64,000 nt of DNA from a virus (IMGVR_UViG_3300032334_001259:124001-188000); one strand, 5' to 3'; counted from the stretch's first letter, positions 25,632-33,516 are shown. Notes: a model not told the origin generated them from the sequence alone. Translations and numbers: made by a program.

Positions 25632-27965
25632 TTATGCTACACGCACACTAGTGCGTTCAGTATGACTGCTGATATCATCAAGTAAACTTATCATGTCATC
25701 AAACTTGGAATTTAAAGCTGTAAGCAATTCATCACTCATATTTCTTGTATTCATTGCGGTTGGTATTTGTTCTTTAACTGTTTGTGCACTTTTTGCAGCA
25801 TCAGTTAATAATTCTGTTAAGTTTTCTGGTAATACTGCTTCTGTTCCGTGCAGCATCGCAAGGTATCCAGATTTTGGTCCAGAAGCAATTCCGCCATTGT
25901 CTAATGGTGGTAATCCGTAACTTCGACGTATATCATTAACCGCAGCATCACTGACGCTAGTCATACTTGCAGGTTGCTGATTTGGTTGTGTGTTATTACC
26001 ACTGTTCATGAACCAATCTGGCATATCAATTCTTGACCTTGTATCAGATTGTATTGCCTGTGTTCTTGCAAGCATATTTCGGTCAGATTGAGCCAACCGT
26101 TCACCCATTCTTCTTATTTCAGCCCTATTTTCATCTTCGCTTATATTACCAACAAAACCACCCGCACCAGTAATACCTGATTCAGTAAACTTTCTTATTA
26201 AACCAACAATTGCTTCGGTAACATTCTTAAATGCCCATGCAGTATTTTCTAAAACTTTACTATCAAGCATTGTTTCTTGAATTTGTTTAGCCATATCACG
26301 ACCAGCATTTGCTGCTAATATTAATTGTGTATCAAGTTGTGCTGAAGTAGCTTTTTGTTTTTCTACTGCTTGTTCAGCTGCGGTTATTGATTCTTGCGTT
26401 ACACGATTTCTTTCTTGTAGTTCACCCTTATACGCTTCTCTTAAATCTTGGACTAATCCAGTAACACCAGCCATACCAGCACGAGCTAAATCAGTGCTTG
26501 CGATTATGTCTGCTTTCATGGCACTACCCAAATCAGCATTTATTCTTCGCATACTTGCGCCATCTAACGTGCCGTCTTGAAAATTTTGCATTGCACGATT
26601 AATACTTTCACCAAAACCAGCCATATTAGACATCATATATGCACTTGCTGGTGTAATTGCTTGCCCAAATACCACAGTTTCCATGAATGCTTTACGTTGT
26701 GCAACACTCATATTCTCCATTGCGGCGATGGTGCCTAAACGTGTTTTCTCATCCATGCCAGCAAGTTTCTGCTGAAAGGCAACTTCGTTTGTTTGATCAC
26801 GAACTTCTTGTTCACGGCGTTTTGCATCTTCACCAGTAATAGCACTTATAATGCGTAAATTCTCTGCATACTTGGATGTTTGCTGTGCAACTTCTTCATT
26901 ACTACTTGTAAGACTGCCACCACTTTGACGCATTAAACCCATAGTATCAGCAATTAAACCTGCTTGTTCTCTAAATGTAAATCCAAGTTTTTGTAACTCA
27001 AGACTTACACCACTTTTACGCATGGTAGTTCCAACATCACCCATACGTTTAGCGGCTTCAGTACTGCTTATACCCAACAATGATAAATTTTGTGTGTTTG
27101 CTTTAACAACTTCTGCAAATTCAGGTAGTGTCAAGTTTAATGCTAAACCAGCGTTAGCCATATCACGTATACCACCCGCAAATACTAAACCTGCACTATT
27201 GATTAAATTAAAATTAGTATAAAGTTTATCTAATTCACTTGTTAATATCGGAATTGCAGTTTGTGCCAGTTTATCTGCGGCTTCACTTGCACTATTAAGA
27301 AAAATTCCCAATCCTTTTGCCGCTATACCAACACCAGCAGTAATAATGCCACCTATACCAGCACCCAATGCTGCAACAACTGGTGCCGCCGCCATTGCCG
27401 CATCACCAAATGTAGATAAAGCATTACCAGCTACACTTGTTGTTTTAAACAATACGCTTGCCGCCGCCGCTGTAGTAGTGCCAGCCATTCTTATGTCAGT
27501 TTCACCACCTTGATATGCTTTTACAAGTGATAATGAATTTGTATAAAGTGAACTTAAAATTGTTGTTCCGCCTTGTATTGCACCATTAAACTTTACAAGT
27601 TGTGAGTTTAATGACATTACAACGTTATTTGCATAACCTTGATTACGAATATACAAATCAAATTTTGCTTTAAACTCTGGCGGAACTACTTCTTTAACTC
27701 TATCATTAAGTGCTTGTAATTGTAACTGTGTTTCACGTGCAGTCAATCTGCCTTTGCGTTGTTCAGACAGTATTTGCTGTTCTTCACGTTGACGTTCACG
27801 CATTAAACGTTTATAAGATTCATTAGTATCTTTTGTAGTTTTATTAGTTTCTGTTAATTTTAATTTCAATGCTTCTGTAGCAAGATCTAATCCGCTGAAC
27901 TTTGTTGTTACATTTTTAAGTGCTTCATTAAAAGCAGCTAATTCGGCATCGCTTATTTCAGCCAT
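25632..27965 (-). CDS. Tape-measure-like tail protein
   Basis: 777 aa. The N-terminal 110 residues are a charged coiled coil (RERQREEQQILSEQRKGRLT). Residues about 160-230 are a long hydrophobic Ala/Gly stretch (AAPVVAALGAGIGGIITAGV) of the kind found in tape-measure proteins. From residue 690 there is NGGIASGPKSGYLAMLHGTE followed by AVLPENL, a C-terminal motif shared by many tape measures. It corresponds in role to T4 gp29 (590 aa). It lies back to back with gp26 and the overlapping chaperone-like ORF, which also fits a tape-measure function. The ribosome site is GGATGA. Confidence 0.78.
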   Translation of the reverse strand: MAEISDAELAAFNEALKNVTTKFSGLDLATEALKLKLTETNKTTKDTNESYKRLMRERQREEQQILSEQRKGRLTARETQLQLQALNDRVKEVVPPEFKAKFDLYIRNQGYANNVVMSLNSQLVKFNGAIQGGTTILSSLYTNSLSLVKAYQGGETDIRMAGTTTAAAASVLFKTTSVAGNALSTFGDAAMAAAPVVAALGAGIGGIITAGVGIAAKGLGIFLNSASEAADKLAQTAIPILTSELDKLYTNFNLINSAGLVFAGGIRDMANAGLALNLTLPEFAEVVKANTQNLSLLGISSTEAAKRMGDVGTTMRKSGVSLELQKLGFTFREQAGLIADTMGLMRQSGGSLTSSNEEVAQQTSKYAENLRIISAITGEDAKRREQEVRDQTNEVAFQQKLAGMDEKTRLGTIAAMENMSVAQRKAFMETVVFGQAITPASAYMMSNMAGFGESINRAMQNFQDGTLDGASMRRINADLGSAMKADIIASTDLARAGMAGVTGLVQDLREAYKGELQERNRVTQESITAAEQAVEKQKATSAQLDTQLILAANAGRDMAKQIQETMLDSKVLENTAWAFKNVTEAIVGLIRKFTESGITGAGGFVGNISEDENRAEIRRMGERLAQSDRNMLARTQAIQSDTRSRIDMPDWFMNSGNNTQPNQQPASMTSVSDAAVNDIRRSYGLPPLDNGGIASGPKSGYLAMLHGTEAVLPENLTELLTDAAKSAQTVKEQIPTAMNTRNMSDELLTALNSKFDDMISLLDDISSHTERTSVRVA

Positions 27966-27991
27966 TAAATTTCATCCATTTTTTTCTAACT

Positions 27992-27999
27992 GTAAATAA
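27992..27999 (+). promoter_or_regulatory. Possible late promoter for gp26 (GTAAATAA)
   Basis: A plus-strand late-type box about 33 nt upstream of the gp26 start, in the 66-bp divergent gap. Confidence 0.4.
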
Positions 28000-28012
28000 T
28001 ACTGTCAATTAT

Positions 28013-28020
28013 TATTTATG
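28013..28020 (-). promoter_or_regulatory. T4-type late promoter variant (CATAAATA)
   Basis: Minus-strand box 48 nt upstream of the tape-measure start at 27965, in the divergent gap shared with gp26. Confidence 0.55.
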
Positions 28021-28031
28021 GAACTCAAAAA

Positions 28032-28874
28032 ATGCAAAATTCAAATCCACTTGCTAAACATTTTCGTCAGCCAGCAGTATTTCTTAAACTGCCTAGTGGT
28101 GGAAAATATTGGGCACCAGATAGTTTAGACCTTCCACCAAATGGTGAAGTAGGTATTATGCCAATGACAGCCAAGGATGAAATACTATTACGCACACCAG
28201 ATGCACTTATGAATGGTCAAGGTGTAGTAAATGTAATACAAAGCTGTGTGCCTGCTATTAAAAATGCTTGGGCAATGCCAACTATAGATGTTGATGCACT
28301 TCTTATTGCTATACGTATTGCAACTTATGGTGAAACCATGGAAATGGATAGTAAATGTCCTAAATGTGAAGCAGAAAGCCGCCATGGATTAGATTTAAGT
28401 AGAGTTCTATTTGGCGTTAGAGCACCAAATTATAATCAAATTGTAGAAATAGATGGATTAAAGATTAAGTTTAAACCACTTAACTATGTGCAAAGCACTA
28501 AAAATAACATTGCTGGATTCGAAGAACAAAAGATTATACAGTTATTAAACAATGAAAACATTGATCCAGATACACGCAAAGCACAGTTTGATATGCATCT
28601 ACAAAATATTATCAAAAGTAATATAACTTTGTTGAGTGGTGCCACAGAAAGTATTACTACTGAAGACGGAACTATTGTTACTAATCCAGAGTTTATATCA
28701 CAATTCTACGATAATACTAACAACCATATTATTAAAACTGTTCAAGCAAAATTAAGAGAATTTGCTGATACAGCACAATTACCACCTACACGTGTGCAAT
28801 GTGAAGCATGTGATAACGAATATAATGTTAATGTAACTTTTGATTACGCAAATTTTTTCGAGCCACTATCTTAA
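28032..28874 (+). CDS. 26: Baseplate hub subunit gp26 / tail chaperone-like
   Basis: 280 aa of the T4 baseplate protein family (gp26-like). Recognisable parts are FLKLPSGGKYWAP (18-30), VGIMPMTAKDEILLRTPDALMNG (40-62) and the helical DALLIAIRIATYGE. Two cysteine pairs, CPKC near residue 112 and CEAC near residue 257, could hold a metal. Close to the 3' end the message contains A_AAT_TTT in the zero frame (28850-28856), and a second ORF is open in the -1 frame from there. Frameshifting would replace the last few residues and give a product of about 352 aa. The family is known; the frameshift is inferred. Confidence 0.88.
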   Translation: MQNSNPLAKHFRQPAVFLKLPSGGKYWAPDSLDLPPNGEVGIMPMTAKDEILLRTPDALMNGQGVVNVIQSCVPAIKNAWAMPTIDVDALLIAIRIATYGETMEMDSKCPKCEAESRHGLDLSRVLFGVRAPNYNQIVEIDGLKIKFKPLNYVQSTKNNIAGFEEQKIIQLLNNENIDPDTRKAQFDMHLQNIIKSNITLLSGATESITTEDGTIVTNPEFISQFYDNTNNHIIKTVQAKLREFADTAQLPPTRVQCEACDNEYNVNVTFDYANFFEPLS

Positions 28875-28908
28875 CTCTCACCCAAGAAGAATTATTGAAG
28901 TTAGTGGC
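28850..28908 (+). promoter_or_regulatory. Candidate -1 programmed ribosomal frameshift signal
   Basis: The slippery heptamer A_AAT_TTT (28850-28856, zero frame of gp26) is followed after 5 nt by a perfect 7-bp stem: GCCACTA at 28862-28868 pairs with TAGTGGC at 28902-28908. The -1 frame is open from the TGA at 28841 through to the stop at 29087. The overlapping ORF has no ATG near its start. Spacing and stem are those of classical -1 sites such as the lambda G/GT site. Confidence 0.7.
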
Positions 28909-29089
28909 GGATTATGAGGGTGAAGTAAAGAGTATTAAAAAGAATATTCTTAAAATGTGTTGGTATATGCGTGGTGGTGTCACTTATGACGAACTCATGG
29001 ATATGAGCGTAACTGAACGTAACATTATCGGTAGCATTATTGAAGAAAACTTGGAAACTACTAAAAAGTCAGGTATGGCTTTCTTCTGA
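28856..29089 (+). CDS. gp51-like ORF expressed as -1 frameshift extension of gp26
   Basis: The -1-frame ORF supplies 77 residues after the slip site. Its core (TLTQEELLKLVADYEGEVKS, then CWYMRGGVTYDELMDMSVTE, then ERNIIGSIIEENLETTKKSG) resembles the downstream part of phage tail assembly chaperones and the ORF called gp51 in T4-like marine phages. There is no ATG before the middle of the domain. A TTG at 28895 with a weak AAGAAG upstream is the only other plausible start and would give 64 aa. The arrangement next to a tape-measure gene mirrors lambda G/GT/H. A role in loading the tape measure or in hub assembly is inferred. Confidence 0.75.
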   Translation, partial: FRATILTLTQEELLKLVADYEGEVKSIKKNILKMCWYMRGGVTYDELMDMSVTERNIIGSIIEENLETTKKSGMAFF

Positions 29090-29098
29090 TCAGTTTTA

Positions 29099-29115
29099 AG
29101 ATGCCTACGGCATCT
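29099..29115 (+). other. Hairpin after the gp26/gp51 unit
   Basis: A perfect 7-bp stem (AGATGCC/GGCATCT) with a TAC loop, 10 nt after the stop at 29089. It is the first of two tandem hairpins. It may protect the 3' end of the message or assist termination. Confidence 0.6.
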
Positions 29116-29119
29116 GTTC

Positions 29120-29160
29120 AGGGACTATCGTCCCTTCACTTTCTTTCTTTCTTTCATTTC
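29120..29160 (+). terminator. Probable terminator of gp26/gp51 transcript
   Basis: The stem AGGGAC/GTCCCT (29120-29125 with 29130-29135) has loop TATC and is followed by a pyrimidine-rich run with repeated CTTT to 29160. The T tract is interrupted, so termination may be partial. Confidence 0.55.
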
Positions 29161-29169
29161 TCTTCTAAG

Positions 29170-29530
29170 ATTTAATATTAGTTTCATTTAGACTGGATTT
29201 TGGACATAGATTTCCTTAAGCAGGAAATCCATATCCAAACAGCTTCATTTGAGCTATCATAAGGACATTAGCAAACGGAACTTGAAACCAAGTGGGGCGG
29301 TTAGCCTGTACCCCTTCACATCCTGTAGATTTTACCAACGGACCTACTATAAACCCTTGCTAACGAACTTATATTAGTAGAGGTTGCTTTTTCTCAGAGC
29401 CTCAATCATTTAGCCTAACGTTTGGCCAAACGATTCCATCATAGCAATGTCGGGGTGCTACCAACCTTCAGTTAATACCTATTTGTGGATATGCTGCCTA
29501 AATTGCCTGTGAGCCAAAGGTGAGTTATAA
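29170..29530 (-). ncRNA. Candidate structured RNA in gene-free region
   Basis: No ORF is seen in 29090-29552, and the stretch is visibly richer in G+C than its neighbours. A 14-bp hairpin (29202-29215 with 29223-29236) pairs completely only on the minus strand, where two positions are G-U; on the plus strand these become mismatches. Other helices include the palindrome CGTTTGGCCAAACG (29419-29432), TAGCA/TGCTA (29442-29460), and CTACTA/TAGTAG between 29343 and 29380. No tmRNA tag, tRNA-like ends or group I intron core was found. It could be a free RNA or the 3' region of the oxygenase message. The class is unknown. Confidence 0.45.
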
Positions 29531-29552
29531 TCTATATATCGTAAAATTAAAA

Positions 29553-30110
29553 TTACCAGAGATTTTCTTCAAAGCCTAATTGTATTGCTATTCGTGTTTC
29601 TGGAATGTTTTCTACACTGTGTGGTACAAAAGCATTCAACAGTGTCCATTTATACAATGGAACTACAATACTGTCAATTTCTTTTACCTGGTCATACTCT
29701 AATTGTAGCCCACGTGAAAGATTAATAGAACTGTCAATTGCCTCGTAAAAAACAGTTCTATGATGTTCTCCGCCTGTTTGTATCAAATACATTAGTGTGT
29801 ATTTTCTTGTTCTGTCAATATGCGGAGCAACCATACTACCCCGCACTACTGTTGTTTGAGCCAAACTACAGCCATTAAACTTATCACTTATATTAGTTTT
29901 AATCCAATCAAATAGCTGTGGATGCAGTGATTGTTTATGAAATCTTTTGTTTTGCTCCTCTATATCATTACGAACTATAGTTCTGTCCATGTATGGTATA
30001 GTTGGATTTTGAACATAAGGATCAAATATATCTTGCGAAGTATAATTTAAAGTTAGATCAATTAACTGTGTTGGAACACTTGGTAAATTGTCTAATATCT
30101 TGTAATGCAT
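29553..30110 (-). CDS. 2-oxoglutarate/Fe(II)-dependent oxygenase-like protein
   Basis: 185 aa. The iron-binding facial triad is readable: H97 and D99 in APHIDRTR and H164 in FVPHSVEN. R173 in ETRIAIQLG is the likely 2-oxoglutarate ligand. The length fits a compact double-stranded beta-helix enzyme, a class common in T4-like marine phages. Family members hydroxylate proteins, nucleotides or small molecules; the substrate here is unknown. It is the last gene of the accessory operon. Its ATG overlaps the TctC stop (TAATG) and a GGGGTGAG ribosome site precedes it. Confidence 0.8.
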   Translation of the reverse strand: MHYKILDNLPSVPTQLIDLTLNYTSQDIFDPYVQNPTIPYMDRTIVRNDIEEQNKRFHKQSLHPQLFDWIKTNISDKFNGCSLAQTTVVRGSMVAPHIDRTRKYTLMYLIQTGGEHHRTVFYEAIDSSINLSRGLQLEYDQVKEIDSIVVPLYKWTLLNAFVPHSVENIPETRIAIQLGFEENLW

Positions 30111-30964
30111 TACTCACCCCTAATACTTTTAATAATTTTTATAAATTTGTTTTCACTTGTAATTTCTATTCTACCAAATTCATTAACAAAATCTTTCCAA
30201 GATTGGTTATTACGAATTGTCTTGATTTGATTGTTTATATTTTGAATTTGTTCTTGAGATAAGTTGGCACCAACTAAAACTATACTATCTTGCAATAGTG
30301 GTAGATCCACAGCCTTTGGTAGCAATTTATATACGCTTGGTATTGTGACACCATCTTTAACAATATCACTTTCACTACCACTAAACAAACAATTTACTTT
30401 GTCTAAATTTTTACCTAACCATTCACTATCAACAAGAGTATAATCAAATTCATTGCCTAGAATTACTTCTCTAGCCTTACCACTATTGCCTACAATTACA
30501 ATATTTGCACTGTCTCCATTAGGAAACGCACCTATGATTTTTTGAATTATATTATTGCTTGCTGTGGTAATTGCAATGTTTTTGCGAGTAGTCTTATCTA
30601 AGAAATTCTGCATTCCTAAATTAGTTTTATCTTTGCGATAACAAAGACTGTAACTATAATAGTATAGTTCTTGGATCACTTTAACATTATCACTATATGT
30701 TAGTTTACAAGCATCATCAACTACACCCCAACTACCTGTAAGATAAACTAATGGTTGTTTTTCATTCTCAATTGCATTTTTAACAACTGCACAATTTGGT
30801 AGAGCATTTATGGTATTTTTGATACCAGATTTTTCCTGTATTTCTTGTAGTATTGTTGCAGTTTTACCAGTAACTCCACCTGGTGGAACGCCAACTGTAA
30901 TATCAAAAGCATATGCATTTGATGCAAATAAAACTGCAAATAATGTTGTAATATATCGTATCAT
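30110..30964 (-). CDS. TctC/Bug-family periplasmic solute-binding protein
   Basis: 284 aa from the ATG at 30964, chosen because AAGGAG lies 6 nt upstream and the protein then begins with a clean signal peptide (MIRYITTLFAVLFASNAYA, cleavage after A19). After it comes ITVGVPPGGVTGKTATILQE, the N-terminal ligand loop of TctC-type proteins. The family binds carboxylates in the periplasm and delivers them to a TctA/TctB permease. The gene is 10 bp after the tctA-like gene and overlaps the oxygenase start. No TctB-like small membrane protein is present, so the system is incomplete or borrows the host's. The solute is unknown. Confidence 0.8.
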   Translation of the reverse strand: MIRYITTLFAVLFASNAYAFDITVGVPPGGVTGKTATILQEIQEKSGIKNTINALPNCAVVKNAIENEKQPLVYLTGSWGVVDDACKLTYSDNVKVIQELYYYSYSLCYRKDKTNLGMQNFLDKTTRKNIAITTASNNIIQKIIGAFPNGDSANIVIVGNSGKAREVILGNEFDYTLVDSEWLGKNLDKVNCLFSGSESDIVKDGVTIPSVYKLLPKAVDLPLLQDSIVLVGANLSQEQIQNINNQIKTIRNNQSWKDFVNEFGRIEITSENKFIKIIKSIRGE

Positions 30965-30974
30965 TCTATTCTCC

Positions 30975-32276
30975 TTAAAAATATAAATTATACACAATGT
31001 GTATAACTGAATCAAATTGTTGCGCCAGCAAAAACCCTAATACTAGTGGTAATAAGTCATGTCGTCGTAACAAAAACCCAATCGGTGCAAAAATTGCACT
31101 ACAAATCAAATAAAAAGAAAGTTGATTTGTATTATACCCCATTTGAAATACTGCAAATAATAACAAAACTATACTTAAAGTATTAAAAAGTCTTAATCTT
31201 TTAACCATTGCTTTAACTAAACTTGCAGCAAGCGGCCAACTGCAAACAAACCCAATTATATTTGCGAATCCAAAAATAGCAAATATCCACCAAAAATTAT
31301 TAACCAACCAATCATAACTGTAATTTAAACCACGAGTAGATGTAATATCATATAGTAGATATTCACTTGCATTTATTGGTATCGCAAAACAAAACAATGG
31401 AATAAAACTAGCAACCAATCCACTGTTATGTGCACTATCACTAGAAACCAAACCACGTATATCACCATCTTTGTTATATGTTTTACGATTAACAAACTTT
31501 TCAACAGCCCATGCAAAATTACTGCTAATAGTAATACCCAACGAAGGTATAAAACCACAAACAAAACCAATTATACTACCTCGCATAAAAGTATAAGGAT
31601 TTATATCAATAATGTATTTTTTGCTTTTTATGTTAACTAGATTTTTGATTTGTGCTGATGACGATAACATCATGGGTAAACTATATAGAAACACTAATAT
31701 AATAATAGTAGGTATACCGCCATATAGATAAGGAATATCAAAGGTGGCGAATTGTTGTTTTGTTACTGGATCATACCCTACTTTACCTATAAAATAACCA
31801 CTTACCAAAAATACCGCAGATAATAATATATTTTTACTAGTGAATATAGTAATAAGGTAAGTTAACAATAATATACAAAACTGTAGTTTGAAATTGTATA
31901 AAACAGAGTAATTGTTACCTATCCAAAAAATGCTACAAGCTAATATGACTGCTACAATACTACCTAAAAAACTTGCCATAGCGCCACTGCCTAATGCAGT
32001 ATTAGCTTGACCACGTAGTGTTAACGCATATCCTTCTTTGACACTTGGTAAACTAGTAGTTTCAGTTGGTATACCAAGTATTGTTGCACTAGCACCACCA
32101 AAATACTGTGTACATGTAACCATACCAATATAAAAACTTAAAACATTATGTGGGTCTAAATCAATTAATAGTGGATAAAACAATACCATAGCCAAACTGT
32201 TATGTAAGCCAGGCATAATTCCAACAAATAAACCAGTTGCGCACCCTAATAATGCAAAAAGTATTATTTCACTCAC
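30975..32276 (-). CDS. TctA-family tripartite tricarboxylate transporter permease
   Basis: 433 aa with about ten hydrophobic membrane segments. TctA motifs are present in both halves: FVGIMPGLHNSLA (17-29), GGASATILGIPTE with VKEGYALTLRGQA (about 60-90), and in the second half GFVCGFIPSLG and SSDSAHNSGLVASFIPLFCFAIP. It is shorter than usual TctA proteins (about 500 aa). Translation begins at a GTG at 32276 that overlaps the PP-loop gene by 8 bp. It would be the inner-membrane permease partner of the binding protein encoded directly downstream. A phage-borne TctA/TctC pair suggests altered carboxylate uptake in the infected cell. Confidence 0.88.
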   Translation of the reverse strand: MSEIILFALLGCATGLFVGIMPGLHNSLAMVLFYPLLIDLDPHNVLSFYIGMVTCTQYFGGASATILGIPTETTSLPSVKEGYALTLRGQANTALGSGAMASFLGSIVAVILACSIFWIGNNYSVLYNFKLQFCILLLTYLITIFTSKNILLSAVFLVSGYFIGKVGYDPVTKQQFATFDIPYLYGGIPTIIILVFLYSLPMMLSSSAQIKNLVNIKSKKYIIDINPYTFMRGSIIGFVCGFIPSLGITISSNFAWAVEKFVNRKTYNKDGDIRGLVSSDSAHNSGLVASFIPLFCFAIPINASEYLLYDITSTRGLNYSYDWLVNNFWWIFAIFGFANIIGFVCSWPLAASLVKAMVKRLRLFNTLSIVLLLFAVFQMGYNTNQLSFYLICSAIFAPIGFLLRRHDLLPLVLGFLLAQQFDSVIHIVYNLYF

Positions 32277-33366
32277 CTAACAAATACCTTTTGCTCCATG
32301 TTCCAACTAAACCGTTGTGTATATTGTTTCCATTTATAAAATATGGATCAACATTATTTGAAATCCATTCTAAACCTGTAAAATATTCCGTAGCAAAATC
32401 ACTGTTACTATCCCATATCCACCGATTCTTTTCTTTTAATATTGATTTTTCTTTTCCTAAACTAAAAGTTTTATCACTCCAATATGGATAACATGCGGCA
32501 CGTACCGCAGAAAAATATTCGCCACCATTGAAATTACCATCATTATTGAAGTTTTTTTCTATAAATTCAAGTGTATAAGTTTTATTAATATAATTTTTCA
32601 CTAAGTGTGATTGTTTTATTGTTACTAATGGCGAGTCAGGACTTACATAAAAAGGTTCTAAACTTATTGGTGATATTGAATTATAACTATTTCCAAAATT
32701 ATAAGCATTAGTTACATCTAAAAAAGCACTATACCAAACACCATTTTCAAACCAAATTCGTGGTTTTTCTAATCCAATTATTACACCTACTTTATTTTTT
32801 TCACTCTTCTTTAACCAATCACTATTTTCAAAAATTAATTTTGGTTTACATAGTTGTTCTAGTGATAGTGATGGTTCACTTGTCATAAACCACTCTATAT
32901 TTGGCATTATACCTTTTTCAAATTGTGGTTTCATATCCATTTTTGAAACTTTTATACCATTAATGATAATGATTGAGTTAAGCAATTCACTACCAGCATT
33001 TAAAACTTCACTGTTTGCTAAATTGTTTTGTAAATCATAACTGCTATACCAATAAGCAACTTCATCTATTTTAATATTATTTTTGAGAAATACTTTAAGT
33101 GCATTACTGCTATCGCTGCCACCGCTATAAAGTAAAATAAGATAATCATACTTTTGACGCAGCTGTAATGCTCGTTCCATGTATAAATCTTCAATATTTG
33201 ATTGCGGTTCATTTTTCCAATCATGACTACCAAAAATATTATCATGGTAATAAAAACGTATATCATAGCTGTTTCGTGATTGCGCCTCTATAATAGTCTG
33301 TAGTTTGTTATAATAAATGTGTTGATTGTCTAACAACCAATGACCAAACTGTGCTGCATTACTCAT
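32269..33366 (-). CDS. PP-loop ATP pyrophosphatase (asparagine synthase/ExsB-like)
   Basis: 365 aa from the ATG at 33366, which has AAGG six nt upstream; a TTG five codons earlier is less likely. The PP-loop SGGSDSS is at residues 81-87 after a buried strand (YDYLILLY), marking the adenylating N-type ATP pyrophosphatase fold used by asparagine synthases, QueC and related ligases. No glutaminase domain is present. The rest (WYSSYDLQNN, LEKPRIWFENGVWYSAF, YPYWSDKTFSLGK) is unlike any enzyme I can name. It is the first gene of the four-gene operon and ends within the tctA start. It probably adenylates a carboxylate or similar group, but the substrate is unknown. Confidence 0.8.
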   Translation of the reverse strand: MSNAAQFGHWLLDNQHIYYNKLQTIIEAQSRNSYDIRFYYHDNIFGSHDWKNEPQSNIEDLYMERALQLRQKYDYLILLYSGGSDSSNALKVFLKNNIKIDEVAYWYSSYDLQNNLANSEVLNAGSELLNSIIIINGIKVSKMDMKPQFEKGIMPNIEWFMTSEPSLSLEQLCKPKLIFENSDWLKKSEKNKVGVIIGLEKPRIWFENGVWYSAFLDVTNAYNFGNSYNSISPISLEPFYVSPDSPLVTIKQSHLVKNYINKTYTLEFIEKNFNNDGNFNGGEYFSAVRAACYPYWSDKTFSLGKEKSILKEKNRWIWDSNSDFATEYFTGLEWISNNVDPYFINGNNIHNGLVGTWSKRYLLGE

Positions 33367-33516
33367 AAAAAACCTTAACAAAAAAATATATATAAGTCAA
33401 TTTTTGTTAGCAGTTTACTGCATACAGCACGGCGTCTCTTGGCTCTAACCAGATAAAAGGATCACTATCCTTTGCGTCGTTTTTATTGCTGACGCCACTA
33501 TGTGGCGTTACGAAAT
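33367..33516 (-). promoter_or_regulatory. Structured leader of the accessory operon
   Basis: A gene-free 150-nt leader upstream of the PP-loop gene. On the minus strand it contains ACGCCAC-ATA-GTGGCGT (33492-33508), AAAGGAT-AGTG-ATCCTTT (33456-33473) and GCAGT-AA-ACTGC, with AAGG at the start codon. The GGCGTC of the first hairpin (33491-33496) can instead pair with GACGCC (33431-33436), so two mutually exclusive folds are possible. This resembles an attenuator or riboswitch leader, but no known class was recognised. Confidence 0.45.
33456..33473 (-). terminator. Possible terminator/attenuator hairpin
   Basis: A perfect 7-bp stem (AAAGGAT/ATCCTTT) with a 4-nt loop, followed on the minus strand by TTATCT. 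It could end the nuclease/gp46/gp47 transcript or act as an attenuator for the accessory operon. Confidence 0.45.

Noticed and set aside
28895-29089. Independent translation of the gp51-like ORF from TTG at 28895
   Set aside because: Not excluded, but less likely: the ribosome site is weak, the start lies inside the conserved helix, and a slippery site with stem is present upstream.
29137-29552. tmRNA or group I intron
   Set aside because: No tRNA-like acceptor and T-arm, no tag reading frame and no recognisable intron core; no split gene flanks it.
30965-31015. Upstream start for the TctC-like protein
   Set aside because: The longer form puts 17 residues before the signal peptide, and the strong AAGGAG site fits the ATG at 30964.
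29553-33366. Transposon or integron origin of the accessory operon
   Set aside because: No transposase, integrase, inverted terminal repeats or target duplication seen at the borders; only hairpins.
33367-33381. TTG start for the PP-loop protein
   Set aside because: The ATG at 33366 has AAGG at correct spacing; the TTG lies upstream of that site without one of its own.
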